DNA of 64,000 bases. Origin: Sialis fuliginosa. Lineage: Eukaryota > Arthropoda > Insecta > Megaloptera > Sialidae. The notes beneath the pieces are model-generated. The model saw only the letters and a list, made by a program, of their open reading frames with translations. It was not told where the DNA came from and searched no databases. Below, piece by piece: positions 11,490-23,324 of this stretch. Location of the stretch: contig OY540813.1 in assembly GCA_961205875.1 (NCBI GenBank), positions 32,087,001-32,151,000 on the forward strand, given 5' to 3'. Position numbers and translations under genes: made by a program. Each line of letters starts with the position of its first letter. The first letter of the stretch is position 1.

Positions 11490-12750
11490 TCCGGCAAGAC
11501 ATACACGAGTGTATGCCATAAGGGTTCCGAAGTACGTACTACGTGAAATGTTTGGAACCACTTACAGGTGCATTTTTAAGTTAAAGTTAAAATATAAAAA
11601 AGTGTCAAGTTCTACTAATTGAGATCTATATTTTGACATACCACTATAATTCCAAAATTTAAAATTATATTGTTGACTTTAGTATTTGTCGTTGGTAATC
11701 CCACCAAAGCCTCGTTACCAAATTTTTTTCAGATTTTTTGAGCGAGTAGTTACAGAGATAGAGGGGGGTGGGGACAAAATAAAACACTGCTTTTAGTCCC
11801 CTACAGGCGCCATTTTTGAGTTAGAAAAAAAAAAAATATGGTCATGTTCTACGAATTGAGATGTACATTTTGACATATCACATGCCTAGATATGAAAATA
11901 AAATTTTTAAATTCTCTTACACCCCTCCCTATTATTCCAAAATTTAAAATTATATTGTTGACTTTAGTATTTGTCGTTGGTAATCCCACCAAAGCCTCGT
12001 TACCAAATTTTTTTCAGATTTTTTGAGCGAGTAGTTACAGAGATAGAGGGGGGGGGGGCAAAATAAAACACTGCTTTTAGCCCCCTACAGGCGCCATTTT
12101 TGAGTTAGAAAAAAATAAAAAATATGGTCATGTTCTACGAATTGAGATGTACATTTTGACATATCACATGCCTAGATATGAAAATAAAATTTTTAAATTC
12201 TCTTACACCCCTCCCTATTATTCCAAAATTTAAAATTATATTATTGACTTTAGTATTTGTCGTTGGTAGTCCCACCAAAACCTCGTTACCAAATTTTTTT
12301 CAGATTTTTTGAGCCGGTAGTTACAGAGTTAGAGGGGGGGGGGGACAGAATAAAATACTGCTTTTAGCCCCCTACAGGCGCCATTTTTGAGTTAGAAAAA
12401 AAATAAAAAATAGGGGCATATTCTACTAATTGAGACGTAAATTTTGACGTGCCACACGTCTTGGTATACAATTTTTTTGTTTTTTTGGATTTGCTTTAAA
12501 GCCCCCTACAGGCACCATTTTTGATTTAGAAAAAAAATAAAAAAAGGGTCAAATTCCGCTTGTTTGGTTATACATTTTAACGTGTCACATGCCTTGGTAT
12601 AAAAAAAAATATTTTTTTTACCTAGCTTTAGCTCCTTATTGCCCCCCCCTGAAAAATTATTTATTCAATAAATTTGTACATATTTTACTAGAGGGTGTCA
12701 TTTTACATGTTCAGTAAAAATTTCAAGTTTCTAGCTTATATAGTTTACGA
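11490..12750 (+). repeat. Left part of a GGGTTCCGAAG repeat (family B), split by a large insertion
   Basis: The block starts with CATACACGAGTGTATGCCAT followed by AAGGGTTCCGAAG, which recurs in reverse at about 27790-27830. Its continuation after the insertion lies at 19011-19107 and ends CTTCGGAACCCTAAAAA. Family B copies are also at 27190-28018, 29087-29894, 31469-31986 and 43165-43618. The family ends in a CGGCCAAGTGCGTGTTGGG-type block on one side and GGAACCCT on the other, with ACGGACGGAC-type words near the second end. No coding capacity is seen. Confidence 0.65.
11651..12508 (+). repeat. 286-bp tandem repeat, three copies
   Basis: The word TCCAAAATTTAAAATTATAT recurs at 11651, 11936 and 12222, giving periods of 285 and 286 bp. 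Each copy includes a polyG run, a GCGCCATTTTTGAGTTAG block and a TGACATATCACATGCC-type block. The third copy is diverged at its end. It is an internal expansion within the family B repeat. Confidence 0.8.
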
Positions 12751-12889
12751 CCCGGGAAAAAATGATAATATATAACGATATATTATAAGATATGTTCGCA
12801 TATCGTTATATATGGTAATATATTAATTTTTGAGCCAAAAATATATTACTGTATGTCGATATGTCTGATAATGTATAGTAATATCTTAA

Positions 12890-13720
12890 TATAAAGAGCT
12901 TAAAATATATTGTTATATATACTTATACAAAGAAATGTCTGATAATATATGGTTATGTCTTAATATACATTTATTTTAAATATATATTAATATATTAATA
13001 TATCTCATAATATATATAAATGTCTTAATATATATCAGTCTACAGATGCAAGAATACATTGTAATATATATTTATATATTAATATATCTGATAATATATA
13101 GCGATGTCTTAATAAATATATAAACCCTCAGAGCTCAAAATATATCGTAATATATAATAATATATTGACATATCTGATAATATATAGCGATGTCTTAATA
13201 TATATATCAACCCTCAGAGCTGAAAATATATCGTAATATATATTAATATATTGACATATCTGATAATATATAGCGATGTCTTAATATATATATCAATCCT
13301 CAGAGCTCAAAATATATCGTTATATATATTAATATATTGACATATCTGATAATATATAGCGATGTCTTAATATATATCAACCCTCAGAGCTCAAAATATA
13401 TCGTTATATATATTAATATATAGACATATCTGATAATATATAGCGATGTCTTAATATATATAGCAACCCTCAGAGCTCAAAATATATCGTTATATATATT
13501 TATATATTGACATATCTGATAATATATAGCGATGTCTTAATATATATATCAACCCTCAGAGCTCAAATTATATCGGTATATATATTAATATATAGACATA
13601 TCTGATAATATACTATCATACATTAACATATATCATCCCTCAGCTCCGAAAATATATTGTTATATATATTTGCACATAGATATATATGATAATAGATAAT
13701 CATATATTATAATATAATAA
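12890..13720 (+). repeat. 85-86 bp AT-rich tandem repeat
   Basis: The word CCTCAGAGCTC or a close variant recurs at about 13127, 13212, 13298, 13382, 13468, 13553 and 13638, giving periods of 84-86 bp. Each unit also has GATAATATATAGCGATGTC. Less regular units extend to the left. It forms the left subterminal region of the 6.3-kb element. Confidence 0.85.
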
Positions 13721-13737
13721 TAATATACATAATATAT

Positions 13738-14690
13738 ATGTTACCAGCAATGTATGTAATTCAGGCATTCTATAGAATTCCTAGGAACTCTATAGAATGC
13801 CTGACGAGTTCAGGCAAAGTATGAAATATTTGTTTAATAGAAATTTATTATATACTTTGCCTAGGTATTCTATAGAATTCCTAGGGAAATTCCTATGCCA
13901 AGATAATATTAGGAAATGTATGAAATAAAAGACAAAATGATATTAATAAAGCAGATAGATATTATTTAATTAATTTTTAAAAGTCCAAATTCATATTATG
14001 TAAGATTTCATTGTTAAAATAACAAAACCACATAAATAATAGTATAACATTTGATATTTATTATAATAAATAAAATAAAATATTAGTTTATACGCATATT
14101 AAGTATGATATAAAATTATTAAAATAAAAAATAAAAACCTTAGATATTATTTAAACATTCAATAACATATCAGTCCAGACGTGTATTAAGCAAGATTTAA
14201 GGTCCTTACTGTTAAAATAACAAATTCACAGAAACAATATTGGAATCTTAAATACTATATAATCATTTCAGTCAAATATTTGTCCGCGTTAATACGTACC
14301 GGTCTATTATAACGCGTAAATATAAAATGTTTATTTTGATAAATAATTCAGTATTGTACCGACAATACTGAATTGTAATCTAGAAACCTACCTACAGCTA
14401 TCGAGAATGAACCAAGATTTTTTTATTGTATATTTGCATCAGTATTTTATAACATAAAGTAAGGCAACATCTGTACCTGGACCAAAATTGATCGATTCAC
14501 CCTATTTATGTTTATATTTCATACATTGCCGGCTATCAATTAGGTATTCTATAGAATGCCTAGGAAATGTATATAATTAAATTCATTTCATACATTGCCT
14601 GGTGATTTTAGGCATTCTATAGAATACCTTGGAATTCCATAGAATGCCGTATTTCATACATTGTCGATAACATATATACCAGCCATGAGT
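13738..14690. mobile_element. Nested element built from TTCTATAGAAT palindromes
   Basis: Both ends share an inverted block around CAATGTATG followed by GGCATTCTATAGAAT. Near the two ends lie at least seven copies of a near-palindrome of the form AGGCATTCTATAGAATNCCTAGG, while the central 600 bp is plain AT-rich DNA. It lies inside the AT-rich tandem array of the 6.3-kb element. No coding frame is seen. Confidence 0.65.
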
Positions 14691-15073
14691 TCTGAAAATA
14701 TATTATTCATATTTACCTTTTCAATTTTTGTTGTTAGTGCCCTTCTAAGTAAAAATGTAAAATATTTTCATTGAATAAAAATATTGGCAAAAAACCTATT
14801 GGCTATTGAAGCTTACTTTATAGCATTTGTAAAAAAAATTACATTTCAATCTCGTTCTCCGCAAATATTTTTTTAACATTTAAATAGCTGATTTTAGGGT
14901 TTCCATTTTGAAAAAAATCATTTGTTTATCCGCTATACTGATAAAATGACTGAATCACACTTTTTAAGCTTCAATAACTAATAGTTTAATGTTTTTTTTT
15001 AATTTGATACCCCTGGAAAATAAACATTTTGTAGTATAGAACATCCCTCAGAACAAACAAATAATACAGGAGT

Positions 15074-15248
15074 GTGGGGGGCAAAACAACCCTCTATCTC
15101 GTACAGAAGTCGACATATTTACGATTTAATATTTACAATAAAATTGATTGTAAATATTAAATTTATCTCTGTTTCGCTACTTATCCATTACAGAAAATCG
15201 TAAATATCTCGACTCCTGCGCTAGATAGAGGGTTGTTTTGCCCCCCAC
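15074..15248. repeat. Hairpin with 54-bp arms
   Basis: The left arm starts GTGGGGGGCAAAACAACCCT and the right arm is its inverse with a few mismatches, around a ~65-bp centre. A related GGGG-rich block with CCGATCGAATGAAAC lies near 17250-17340, so it belongs to a dispersed family. Confidence 0.7.
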
Positions 15249-15756
15249 GCAACTACAATCCCGAAGTATTTTTCCTGCCGGATCGAGTGAGAACAATTGC
15301 AACCCTTCATCTGTGATATGGGGCGAGTTGTGAATTTATTAATTAATTTAATATATGGGCCTTAAATATCACTCAATACGCTTCTTTACATTTATTTTAA
15401 TTGATTAAATTATAAAAAAGGTTTCTATATATTATATATGTGAATTTGTTATTTTAACAATACGGGCCTCAAATATCACTTAATACGTGTCTGAACTTTT
15501 TTAAAAATTAATTCAATAACCTCCCACCATGCATTATATGTAGTTATATTATATTACTACGTTCAAGTGCAGGTAGACAAATTTTAATTGTAAATTTTTT
15601 ATTTTAATTAAATCTGAAATTAAGCAATTGCAAATAACTATTATTAATCGTTAGTTGCAAATAAGAAATGCAATTTAATTGTTAATCGTCAATTTTTCAA
15701 TCAAATAAAAAAATTAAATGCCCAACTCTCTAAATTGATAGTTTTACATCAATAAG

Positions 15757-15870
15757 GAAATAAACTTTTTAGGGATAGTAATAGATCATAATTTAACATG
15801 GAAGGGGCAATAAACTGCATTACAGCCAAATTCTCAAAATTTGTGTACGCACTGTAAATAAGTTACAGAA
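15757..15870 (+). pseudogene. Non-LTR (jockey-type) reverse transcriptase scrap
   Basis: Translation in one frame gives FLGIVIDHNLTWKG, which matches the conserved block downstream of the catalytic domain in jockey-like reverse transcriptases (typically FLGI-x-ID-x2-LTW). A frameshift follows, and the next frame continues with an ITAKFSKFVYAL-like stretch. No YxDD motif, endonuclease or tail is present nearby. It is a dead LINE fragment. Confidence 0.6.
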
Positions 15871-16689
15871 AGACTGAAAGACCACTGTTATATTTGTTTA
15901 AAACTTCTGTTGTACATATAAAATTAGTTCGACGCATGTGCGGTAGTTGACAAAGGTAAGCCATTTTCAAGATAATCAGAATGCTGTCATTAAGTTAAGA
16001 CGTAATGTTAAAAAGAAGTATAAATAATAGTTTTAAAAAGTGTATAAATGTTAAAACAGAGTAAAGAAATTAAAATTAAATGAAGAAGAGTATTTTAAAA
16101 GTGAATATAATAAAAAGTAGTTTTATTAAAACGTTAAAAGTGGTTATGTTTAAAATAATAGAATATCTTTAAATAATAGAAAAAAGTCAGTCATAGAATA
16201 CTTATAGAAGTAAATATTATTATATGTGGATTGAATTAAATATAAGTGAAATCATTAAAAAAGTATAATAATAAAGATTAAAGAATAAATAAATATGAGT
16301 AGAAATAATCATATTTGAAGTTAAGAATACGATGCGTTAGAAAGAGATGGTGCATTAAATACTTGTGAATAAAAGAGAGCGAATTCATATTAATAATAAG
16401 TGGAAATAAATGTTATTTAATGTATAAAATATATGTAATTAATAAAGACAAATGATGTTGAAAGGACAAATTAAAAGAATTAGAAAATAACATTAATAAA
16501 AAGAAATAATCAAGTATACAGTGGAAAATTATAAACAATTAACATTGCAAGAATATGTAACTGTATATGGGAACATAGTTTTATTTTAATACAAGAGGAT
16601 AGCAAGATAGTGTCGTTTAAGATAAGTCAATATTTATAACAGTTAATATTTTATTTATTTATAAGAACAGATTTTAAATTTAAATATAC

Positions 16690-17800
16690 AGGCACCAGTC
16701 TGGGACACTTTAAGAGCAAGTTTTACTGTTTTTTGGGATTAATGGGCTTCTTTTTTGTAATTCTCATGAACTCATGTTACTAATAAAACAAATAACTTTT
16801 TATTTAATCAATTTAATTACCAAAGTCCGCAAATGTTTTTAAATTATACCCTTTCATTTTGTTTATGTTTTTTCTCCAGTAATGGATACAGTAAAACCAG
16901 TAATGAGCACGTAATGATGGACACTTGCTAATGACTAAGTACTATGACACAAAAGATATAAAAGAAAGAATGGTCAAATTTACTAATAAAACAACTACCC
17001 CTTTATTAAATCAATTTAATTACCAAAGTCCGCAAATATATTCTGTTTTTGTTTTTTCAAATTATAGCCTATTATTTCGTTTATGTTTTTCTCCAATAGT
17101 GAACAACATAAAACCAGTAATGGGCATCCAGTGGTGAACACTTGCTAAAAATTACAAAAATTACTACAACACAAAAGTTACATTTTTTTTTGCTTTGTAT
17201 TCATTATACAAAATAATATATATCTCAGTTTCTATGCGAGATAGGGGTTATTTTTCCCCCTAAACCCCCCTCCCTTGTAGTATTTTTTCCGCCCGATCGA
17301 ATGAAACTAATTACAACCCTTTATAGGTGACAGGCGTGATCGAGTTTTAATTTTTTCTTATTTTACTCTCAATTCATTATACAAAATGATAAATACATAT
17401 AACTAATTTTTCTTTTCTTTGTATATTTTTGATATAAAAAAAGTTAATACGGGACTGTCCAAATTACTAAATATTATAATTTGGTTTAATTTTATCAACT
17501 AAACAACTTTCCTTAATTTTTTTACATCTTTGTGTATAAATTTGTAATATAAATATCAGAAATTCTTAATTTCATTATAACAAAGAATATTAGTTACATA
17601 AAAATGTTTTAAATATACTCACTTCACTAATCATTTACATTTTACATAAAAAATACACTTTTTTTGATAGTATGACATTTATAAATGTATATAGATTAAT
17701 ATCCAGTAAGGGCAGTAATCAAACATCAACGGATATTTTTTTTCAGCACATTTAATTTTAAAATGTTCACCACTGCGGTGTTGTCCCAGACTGGTGCTAG
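16690..17800. mobile_element. GGCACCAGTCTGGGAC-ended element (family C), complete or nearly so
   Basis: The left end GGCACCAGTCTGGGACAC and right end GTCCCAGACTGGTGC are inverted. The interior contains an internal direct duplication: the block around CCAGTAATGGATACAGTAAA with CACTTGCTAA occurs at about 16875-16935 and again near 17095-17150. A second family copy lies at 22403-23319. No coding frame is supported. Confidence 0.65.
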
Positions 17801-17847
17801 TACCTTATATGTTTAAAAAATTTAGTTATTAAGAATTTTTCTTATGT

Positions 17848-18075
17848 TCGGTATTATAAAGGAGCTCATTAATTTGCAAGCTTGCAAACACTTTCAATAG
17901 GAAGTAAAAACAAAGGTATGTAAATTATATTTACTAAAGTCTATTTACTGATCTTGAGTAAAAACGGTAAAAATCAACTTACTGCGCATGAAACTATATA
18001 ACTTATATAAGTTTGATACCTCGTTTGAAAGTGTTTGCAAGCTTGCAAATTTTGCGAGCTCCTTTATAATACTGG
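17848..18075. mobile_element. Small MITE with GTATTATAAAGGAGCTC ends
   Basis: The left end runs GTATTATAAAGGAGCTCAT and then TTTGCAAGCTTGCAAACACT; the right end is the inverse with a few changes. It spans about 228 bp. I could not fix a target duplication. Confidence 0.65.
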
Positions 18076-18540
18076 ACGTTAGTGTGTGTATTTATAATAT
18101 TTTACTATTATTGAATTATTAATATAAATGAGAAAAAAAATTTTGAAATACTTATTATTATTCAGTATTTGCTTTAATATATGGAATTCCATTAAAACAT
18201 AGTTTTTATTTTATAGATATAATTCAAGTTAAAAAAATATTTTATATTTATTAGTTTTTAAGATTATAACTTTTTTATGTCTAACTTTATGAATGTAGAT
18301 TTGTATGGTATTATTTATGAATATTTTCACAGTATAATAAATTCAGTTAAGGTAATTTCTATTTTTATTTAAAAAAACCCATTTTTTTCTATTTTCATTA
18401 TTTATAGGTCCAGTACGAGTTCCAGGGTTCGTGTGTGTGGACGATTTCCGTTGGGGGTGTCAGGATATACAATAATTAGTTAGATCCCCCAGCATATAAT
18501 ACAAAACATAAAAATACATTTTAATAAATAGTTATATATG
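18074..18540. other. AT-rich interior of the 6.3-kb element
   Basis: I see no gene. A short GC-richer patch near 18410-18490 (CCAGTACGAGTTCCAGGG onward) has no clear identity. Confidence 0.4.
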
Positions 18541-18990
18541 TCAAGGTATAAGTATATATTATAATATATGCTCGGAGCCTGATTTTGGCACGATCCGAGA
18601 ATATATTAGTATATATTACAATATATATTTATATCTTAATATATATAACAAGGTATAAATATATATGATAATATAACTTATACATGTTAATATATTGTGA
18701 TATATGTCAAGGTATAAGTATATATTATAATATATACTAATATATGCTCGGAGCCTGATTTTGGCACGATCCAAGAATATATTTGTATATATTATGATAT
18801 ATATTTATGTCTTAACATATATAACAAGGTATAAGTATATATTATAATATATTGTCATATATATATTAACATATTAATATATTACAATATATAAAAATAT
18901 AATATAATATATACCAATATATTCTTGGATCGTGCCAAAATGAAGCCCTCAGCATATCTTACCGGTTGGCTCTTATAATATATGCTAATA
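18540..18990. repeat. Right subterminal AT-rich tandem repeats of the 6.3-kb element
   Basis: The block around GCCTGATTTTGGCACGATCC occurs at about 18576 and 18754, 178 bp apart. It occurs a third time inverted at about 18907-18935, separated by ATATATT-rich sequence. It is the right-hand counterpart of the 85-bp array but with a different unit. Confidence 0.7.
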
Positions 18991-19010
18991 TATTATCATT
19001 TTTTCCCGGG

Positions 19011-19107
19011 GAGCTATTTAGCTTTGAGTGAAAAGGACGGATGGACGGACGGACATACGGACGGACCACAAAGCGATATTAATAGGGTTTCTTCGGAACC
19101 CTAAAAA
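19011..19107 (+). repeat. Right end of the split family B repeat
   Basis: This begins with GAGCTATTTAGCTTTGAGTG, then GGACGGATGGACGGACGGAC, and ends CTTCGGAACCCTAAAAA. It continues the family B copy interrupted at 12750. Confidence 0.7.
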
Positions 19108-19950
19108 TGATTTGATAGCTGAAATACCTGTTTCTTTTTTTGTTTTCAATGCATTTAAAAAAGTGTGGTTTAAATTATTTTTTTATTTGGAGATTATAGC
19201 TAGTAGTATTAATTAACTAGACTATCTTAACTTACTGAAAACATTATTTCTTTGTTGTTACTAATTTAATAAAATATAACATACCGAAATATTTATCTAC
19301 ACATAATCAAACAATTAAATTCACCTTTTGTTACGTAATAGTATACAGGTACATTTACTTAATGTTGTATGTAAATATGTATACAGGTAACGAGAAAGCC
19401 TAATTAATCATGTACCTATATTTTTGTGTGTACGTGGAATAATTTATATGAGTTTATAGTTTTATTATATCACATTTAATGAAATTGATTATTATTCTGA
19501 ATTTAGTAACTAGTACCTAACGTGTTTGTTATTCTATTCATATATATTACAGGTATTTAATTTTATGTCACTTCCAAAGAGTCAAACAGTTGACTATTGC
19601 AACATTAATAGTGACCTATAGTTAGAAGCCAAACTTACTAAATTAGTAAGAAAAAGTACGATTTGCATTGAAAGTACTGATTAAAAAATTCTGGAATTTT
19701 AGTATTGTTACAAATTATTATTTTTAACCGTTATTTAACTGTTATTTCACTTATTTACATGTTAAGATAACTCCATTTAACGTTGTTTCATTTAGCGCTT
19801 GTATTTCCTGGAACGTGTCCCCCGCGTTAAGTGGGTTCTTACCGTAAATGTTTTTTGTTATGATATTTATTATATTAGTGGATAAATAGCGCGATAAATC
19901 TTGTTAAATAATTAATTGTTTTAACTGTAACAATAAACCAGACCGCAAAA
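19108..19950. other. AT-rich sequence, nothing recognised
   Basis: No gene, RNA or repeat border is supported here. Confidence 0.45.
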
Positions 19951-19951
19951 T

Positions 19952-20799
19952 CGGGAAGTTGGATTTTTTTTTTCTTCTTTTTATATGTTCGAAGATGAGT
20001 TGAAAATCGAAAAAGTTAAGAAAATCAGCAATGTGCGTCCCGAGAAAATTGCATAATTGTGCATTTTTGATACATTTCGAGTGTTTTTGAACTATCACTG
20101 GTTCTATAGATCGTAGGAAAATAAAAAAAAACTAAAATACTTGTAAATTAATAGACTACAGATCTGTATAGCTAGCGATACTTTCCAAACGCATCCTAAC
20201 CTTAAAAATAAAAATTATGTCGAAAAACTTTTTTTTATCACTATTAATGCAATAATTTAATTAACGTAAATATTAAGGGATTTTTATAAAAATCAGAGGA
20301 AATATGTATTTTTATGTTCTAAATACGTGATGAAATTTTTAAAAAACATTTTTGATTTTTACGCCCACAATTGTCCATTTTTTCAAGCTTGCCATTTAAT
20401 GAGAAAACATTGTAAGGTAATTTTTTTTTAATTGTAGACTTTTTTATGTACTTTCTTGTGAACATATGCAAAATCTATTAATCACTTGATTTTTACGTTA
20501 ATTATTGCATTATTACTGATAAAAAAGTTTTCGACAATTTTTTATTTTTGAGGTTAGAATATTTGGAAAGTAACGCTATCTATAGTTCTATAGTCTATTA
20601 ACTTACGAGTATTTTAGTTTTATTTTGTTTTCTTACGACTTATAGAATCGGAGATATTTCAAAAACAATGTAGCGATACACTCGAAATGTATCAAAAATG
20701 CTCAATTATGCAATTTTACTCGAGACGCACATAGCCGATTTTCCTAACTTTTTTGATTTTCATCTCATCTTCGAACATATAAAAAATCCAACTTCCTGA
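19952..20799. mobile_element. Fold-back element, arms of roughly 300 bp
   Basis: GGGAAGTTGGATTTTTT near 19957 is mirrored by AAAAAATCCAACTTCCTG ending near 20799. Similarity continues through TATGTTCGAAGATGAG and GATACATTTCGAGTGT to the centre at about 20260-20500. No coding frame and no certain target duplication are seen. Confidence 0.7.
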
Positions 20800-22397
20800 A
20801 TGCATCACTTTTTTTGTTTCTATTATTTCTACTACTATGTATTACATAAATTTAAAGTTATGAATTTTAATGCTTTGTGAATAATACTACCAGTGGCGTA
20901 CCTAGAGGTCGCTGCACCCCTGGCGAAAACTGAAAGTAGCGTCCGGCTGATGAAATCGAATACATTTTTGACTGAAAAATGACATATTCACATTTAAAGA
21001 TCACCTCAATACCTGAAACATGGTCATACATTATTTTATAATTATCTTCTTTTCTTTCAATTTCAGTGATGAATGACATTTCGACCATCATCTCCCTTTG
21101 AACATAAAATAAATCGCTGTATTTTGTTCCTAATATACAACGCAGATAAAACTAAAACACCCGTCATTAATAGTCGAGCAGATTGAACGTGCACAATTGC
21201 CCGTTTAGCCGAATGGCAGCAACAATTTTCACAGATCACATGTACCTGTAATGGCCACTTGACTCCGCCATGTCTATAAATAGCTATCCCGAACACGCGA
21301 GACGTTGCCGTCTCACGTTTGTGTACCTGTTTCCGTAACAATTCGTATTGTAATTATATCGATTGCGTCGTCAGGTACATATATAGGTGTTTACATATAC
21401 CTAATGTATATTATGTATATGTACGTATAAATTGCATGAATAATTCAGGGCTTGTATTTAGTTTTATTCTCTCAATCGAATGTCATTCTACGAATATTTT
21501 ACATGTATTTTTCACTTTTATTGTCTTGTAACTTTGTCTTCTTTTATAAATGTGTTAAAACTATAAGTCGACATGTCTTTTTATATACAGTCCGCAAGAG
21601 TTCACTGAAAAAAAATATAGCGGGAACAGTCATAACTGAGGTTATGAGAGTCATATGATATGACTACTTTCTATTTATAATTACTATATGAATATGATTC
21701 GGTGATTAACTGTAGAAAATATAATTTTATAACTAACGTAACCATATATATTAACATGTGTCATACTGCTCTGCAAACCATAGAATAATTATGAAACATT
21801 GAATGAATAAATTATATGATAGATTGTTATTTAAAATTTCAGTAACGTTCGTTAGAAATATTCTAGCAAAAAGTTAAACCAGAAAAAATGCTATTTACTT
21901 GTGAATACTTCAATATATTCATGAAATTTCCACTCTTTTAGTTTTTTTATAATAAAATCACCCATAACTTTATAATTTTATTAATAAAAGATTGTCAGAC
22001 AACTTTTACATCAAGGACACGCGTTACACAAATACAGCGCGAATACAGCTACACAGTGGCGGCGCATGACCTAAATTTGATGTGAGCAAAATGAATTTGC
22101 GAGGCCCCCTGATGACGCGAAAGGACGGGTTTTATCGAAAAAAAATTTTGATTGGAAGGAAAAAGAAGTAGTAAAAATTGTGTTCATTTATTTGCATTAT
22201 TTGTAATATACAAAATAGAAAATGTTAAATTTTGCTTAGATTTTTATTTGTATTCATAAAAAAATTGCAAACATCGATGTTTGAAATTTTTGGAGATTTC
22301 CATTGTAAAAATTAACAGTAAAAAAATTAAAGAAACAGAAATTTCCTGCTTTTAGCCTTACTGAACTCCTTAATAACTGTATCATAATTCAGTTTAC
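20800..22397. other. Intergenic sequence with two solo hAT-like ends and a promoter-like patch
   Basis: CAGTGGCGTACCTAGAGG at about 20892 and CAGTGGCGGCGCATGACC at about 22055 look like left ends of hAT elements whose right ends are lost. Bases 21170-21370 are clearly less AT-rich than their surroundings and include TATAAATAG at 21273. No coding exon is supported. Confidence 0.45.
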
Positions 22398-22402
22398 ATG
22401 CT

Positions 22403-23319
22403 ATAAGGTACTGGCACCGTTATAAGGTCGAAGTCGGCCGCTTTAAGAGTGAAATATACCTACTTTTTTTGGATTTATGGGCCTGTTTTTCGTAATTTCC
22501 ATGCGAAATCATGTTACTAGTAAAACAAGTATCTCATTATTAAATCAATTTAATTACCAAAGTTCACAAATATGGTGTGTTTTTAAATTATAGCCATTTA
22601 TTTTGTTTAGGTTTTTCTCCAGTAATGGATAAAGTAAAACCAATAATGGGCACCCAATGATGGACACTTTCTAATGATTATAAAACGATAAGTACTACAA
22701 TACAAAAGTTATAAAATAAAAAAATCGTAAAATTGTAAATAATGTAAGGCCGATGCTATGAAAATATAATAATTAGTAAATAGATCACACTAATAATTAA
22801 TTTAAATGTCCACCACTATGACACTCATTGGCCGATTATCGTCAAATTACGCTGTTTTACAGTTAAGTGTCTATAGATTATGATTCAGTAATGGCAGCAG
22901 TGGCGTAGCGAGGGGGGGGGGCATCTATCTATCATGCCCCGGGCGCCACCATAACCATAGCATAAACCCAATTTTACAAAGAGACGAGAATATGCAACTG
23001 AAGACCTTTTTTTTTTTTTTTTAGTCGTGGAAATGTTAAATGTATTTAATAAATAAGATTAGATAAAATTAAAACTGAAGACCTTTTTTTTTTTAGTCAC
23101 GCCAATTTTAATTCAGATTTATTATAAAATTATTATTATTTTCTTATTTTTGGGGGCGCCAAACGGATATCGTACCCCGGGCGCCAATTGTGCTTGCTAC
23201 GCCACTGAATGGCAGTAATCGAATATCAACAACAAATTCTAATTTCGTACATTTAATTAAACAAAAATCCAATACTGGGGCATCTGGGGTATGATCCAAG
23301 CCTGGTGCCAGTACCTTAT
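22403..23319. mobile_element. Family C element with 5-bp duplication, carrying a nested hAT MITE
   Basis: The ends are ATAAGGTACTGGCACC and its exact inverse. ATGCT lies directly outside both ends (22398-22402 and 23320-23324). The interior matches the copy at 16690-17800 in the ACCAATAATGGGCACCCAAT region. An hAT MITE interrupts it at 22898-23207. Confidence 0.75.
22898..23207. mobile_element. hAT MITE (310 bp) with 8-bp duplication
   Basis: The ends are CAGTGGCGTAGC and GCTACGCCACTG. The 8-bp duplication AATGGCAG lies at 22890-22897 and 23208-23215. GGGCGCC-containing blocks lie near both ends. It is the same hAT group as the element at 6306-6560. Confidence 0.92.
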
Positions 23320-23324
23320 ATGCT

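Larger units (their letters stand above)
12751..19010. mobile_element. 6.3-kb CCCGGG-ended element with satellite-like subterminal regions
   Basis: The ends are CCCGGGAAAAAATGATAATA and its inverse at 18988-19010. The interruption can be checked against an uninterrupted family B copy at about 43215-43245, which carries the joined sequence TTTACGAGATATTTT. Comparison indicates insertion with only about 2 bp (GA) duplicated. Both subterminal regions are dense ATATAT-rich tandem repeats. The interior holds nested elements and a reverse transcriptase scrap but no transposase I can recognise. The superfamily is unknown. Confidence 0.65.

Noticed and set aside
12890-13720. Replication origin or AT-rich mitochondrial control region
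   Set aside because: The 85-bp repeats are bounded by a transposon terminus and lie among nuclear repeats; no mitochondrial genes are present.
21063-21341. Minus-strand frame of 92 codons
   Set aside because: It overlaps the promoter-like patch and has no domain; its cysteine/histidine cluster does not fit a zinc-finger spacing.
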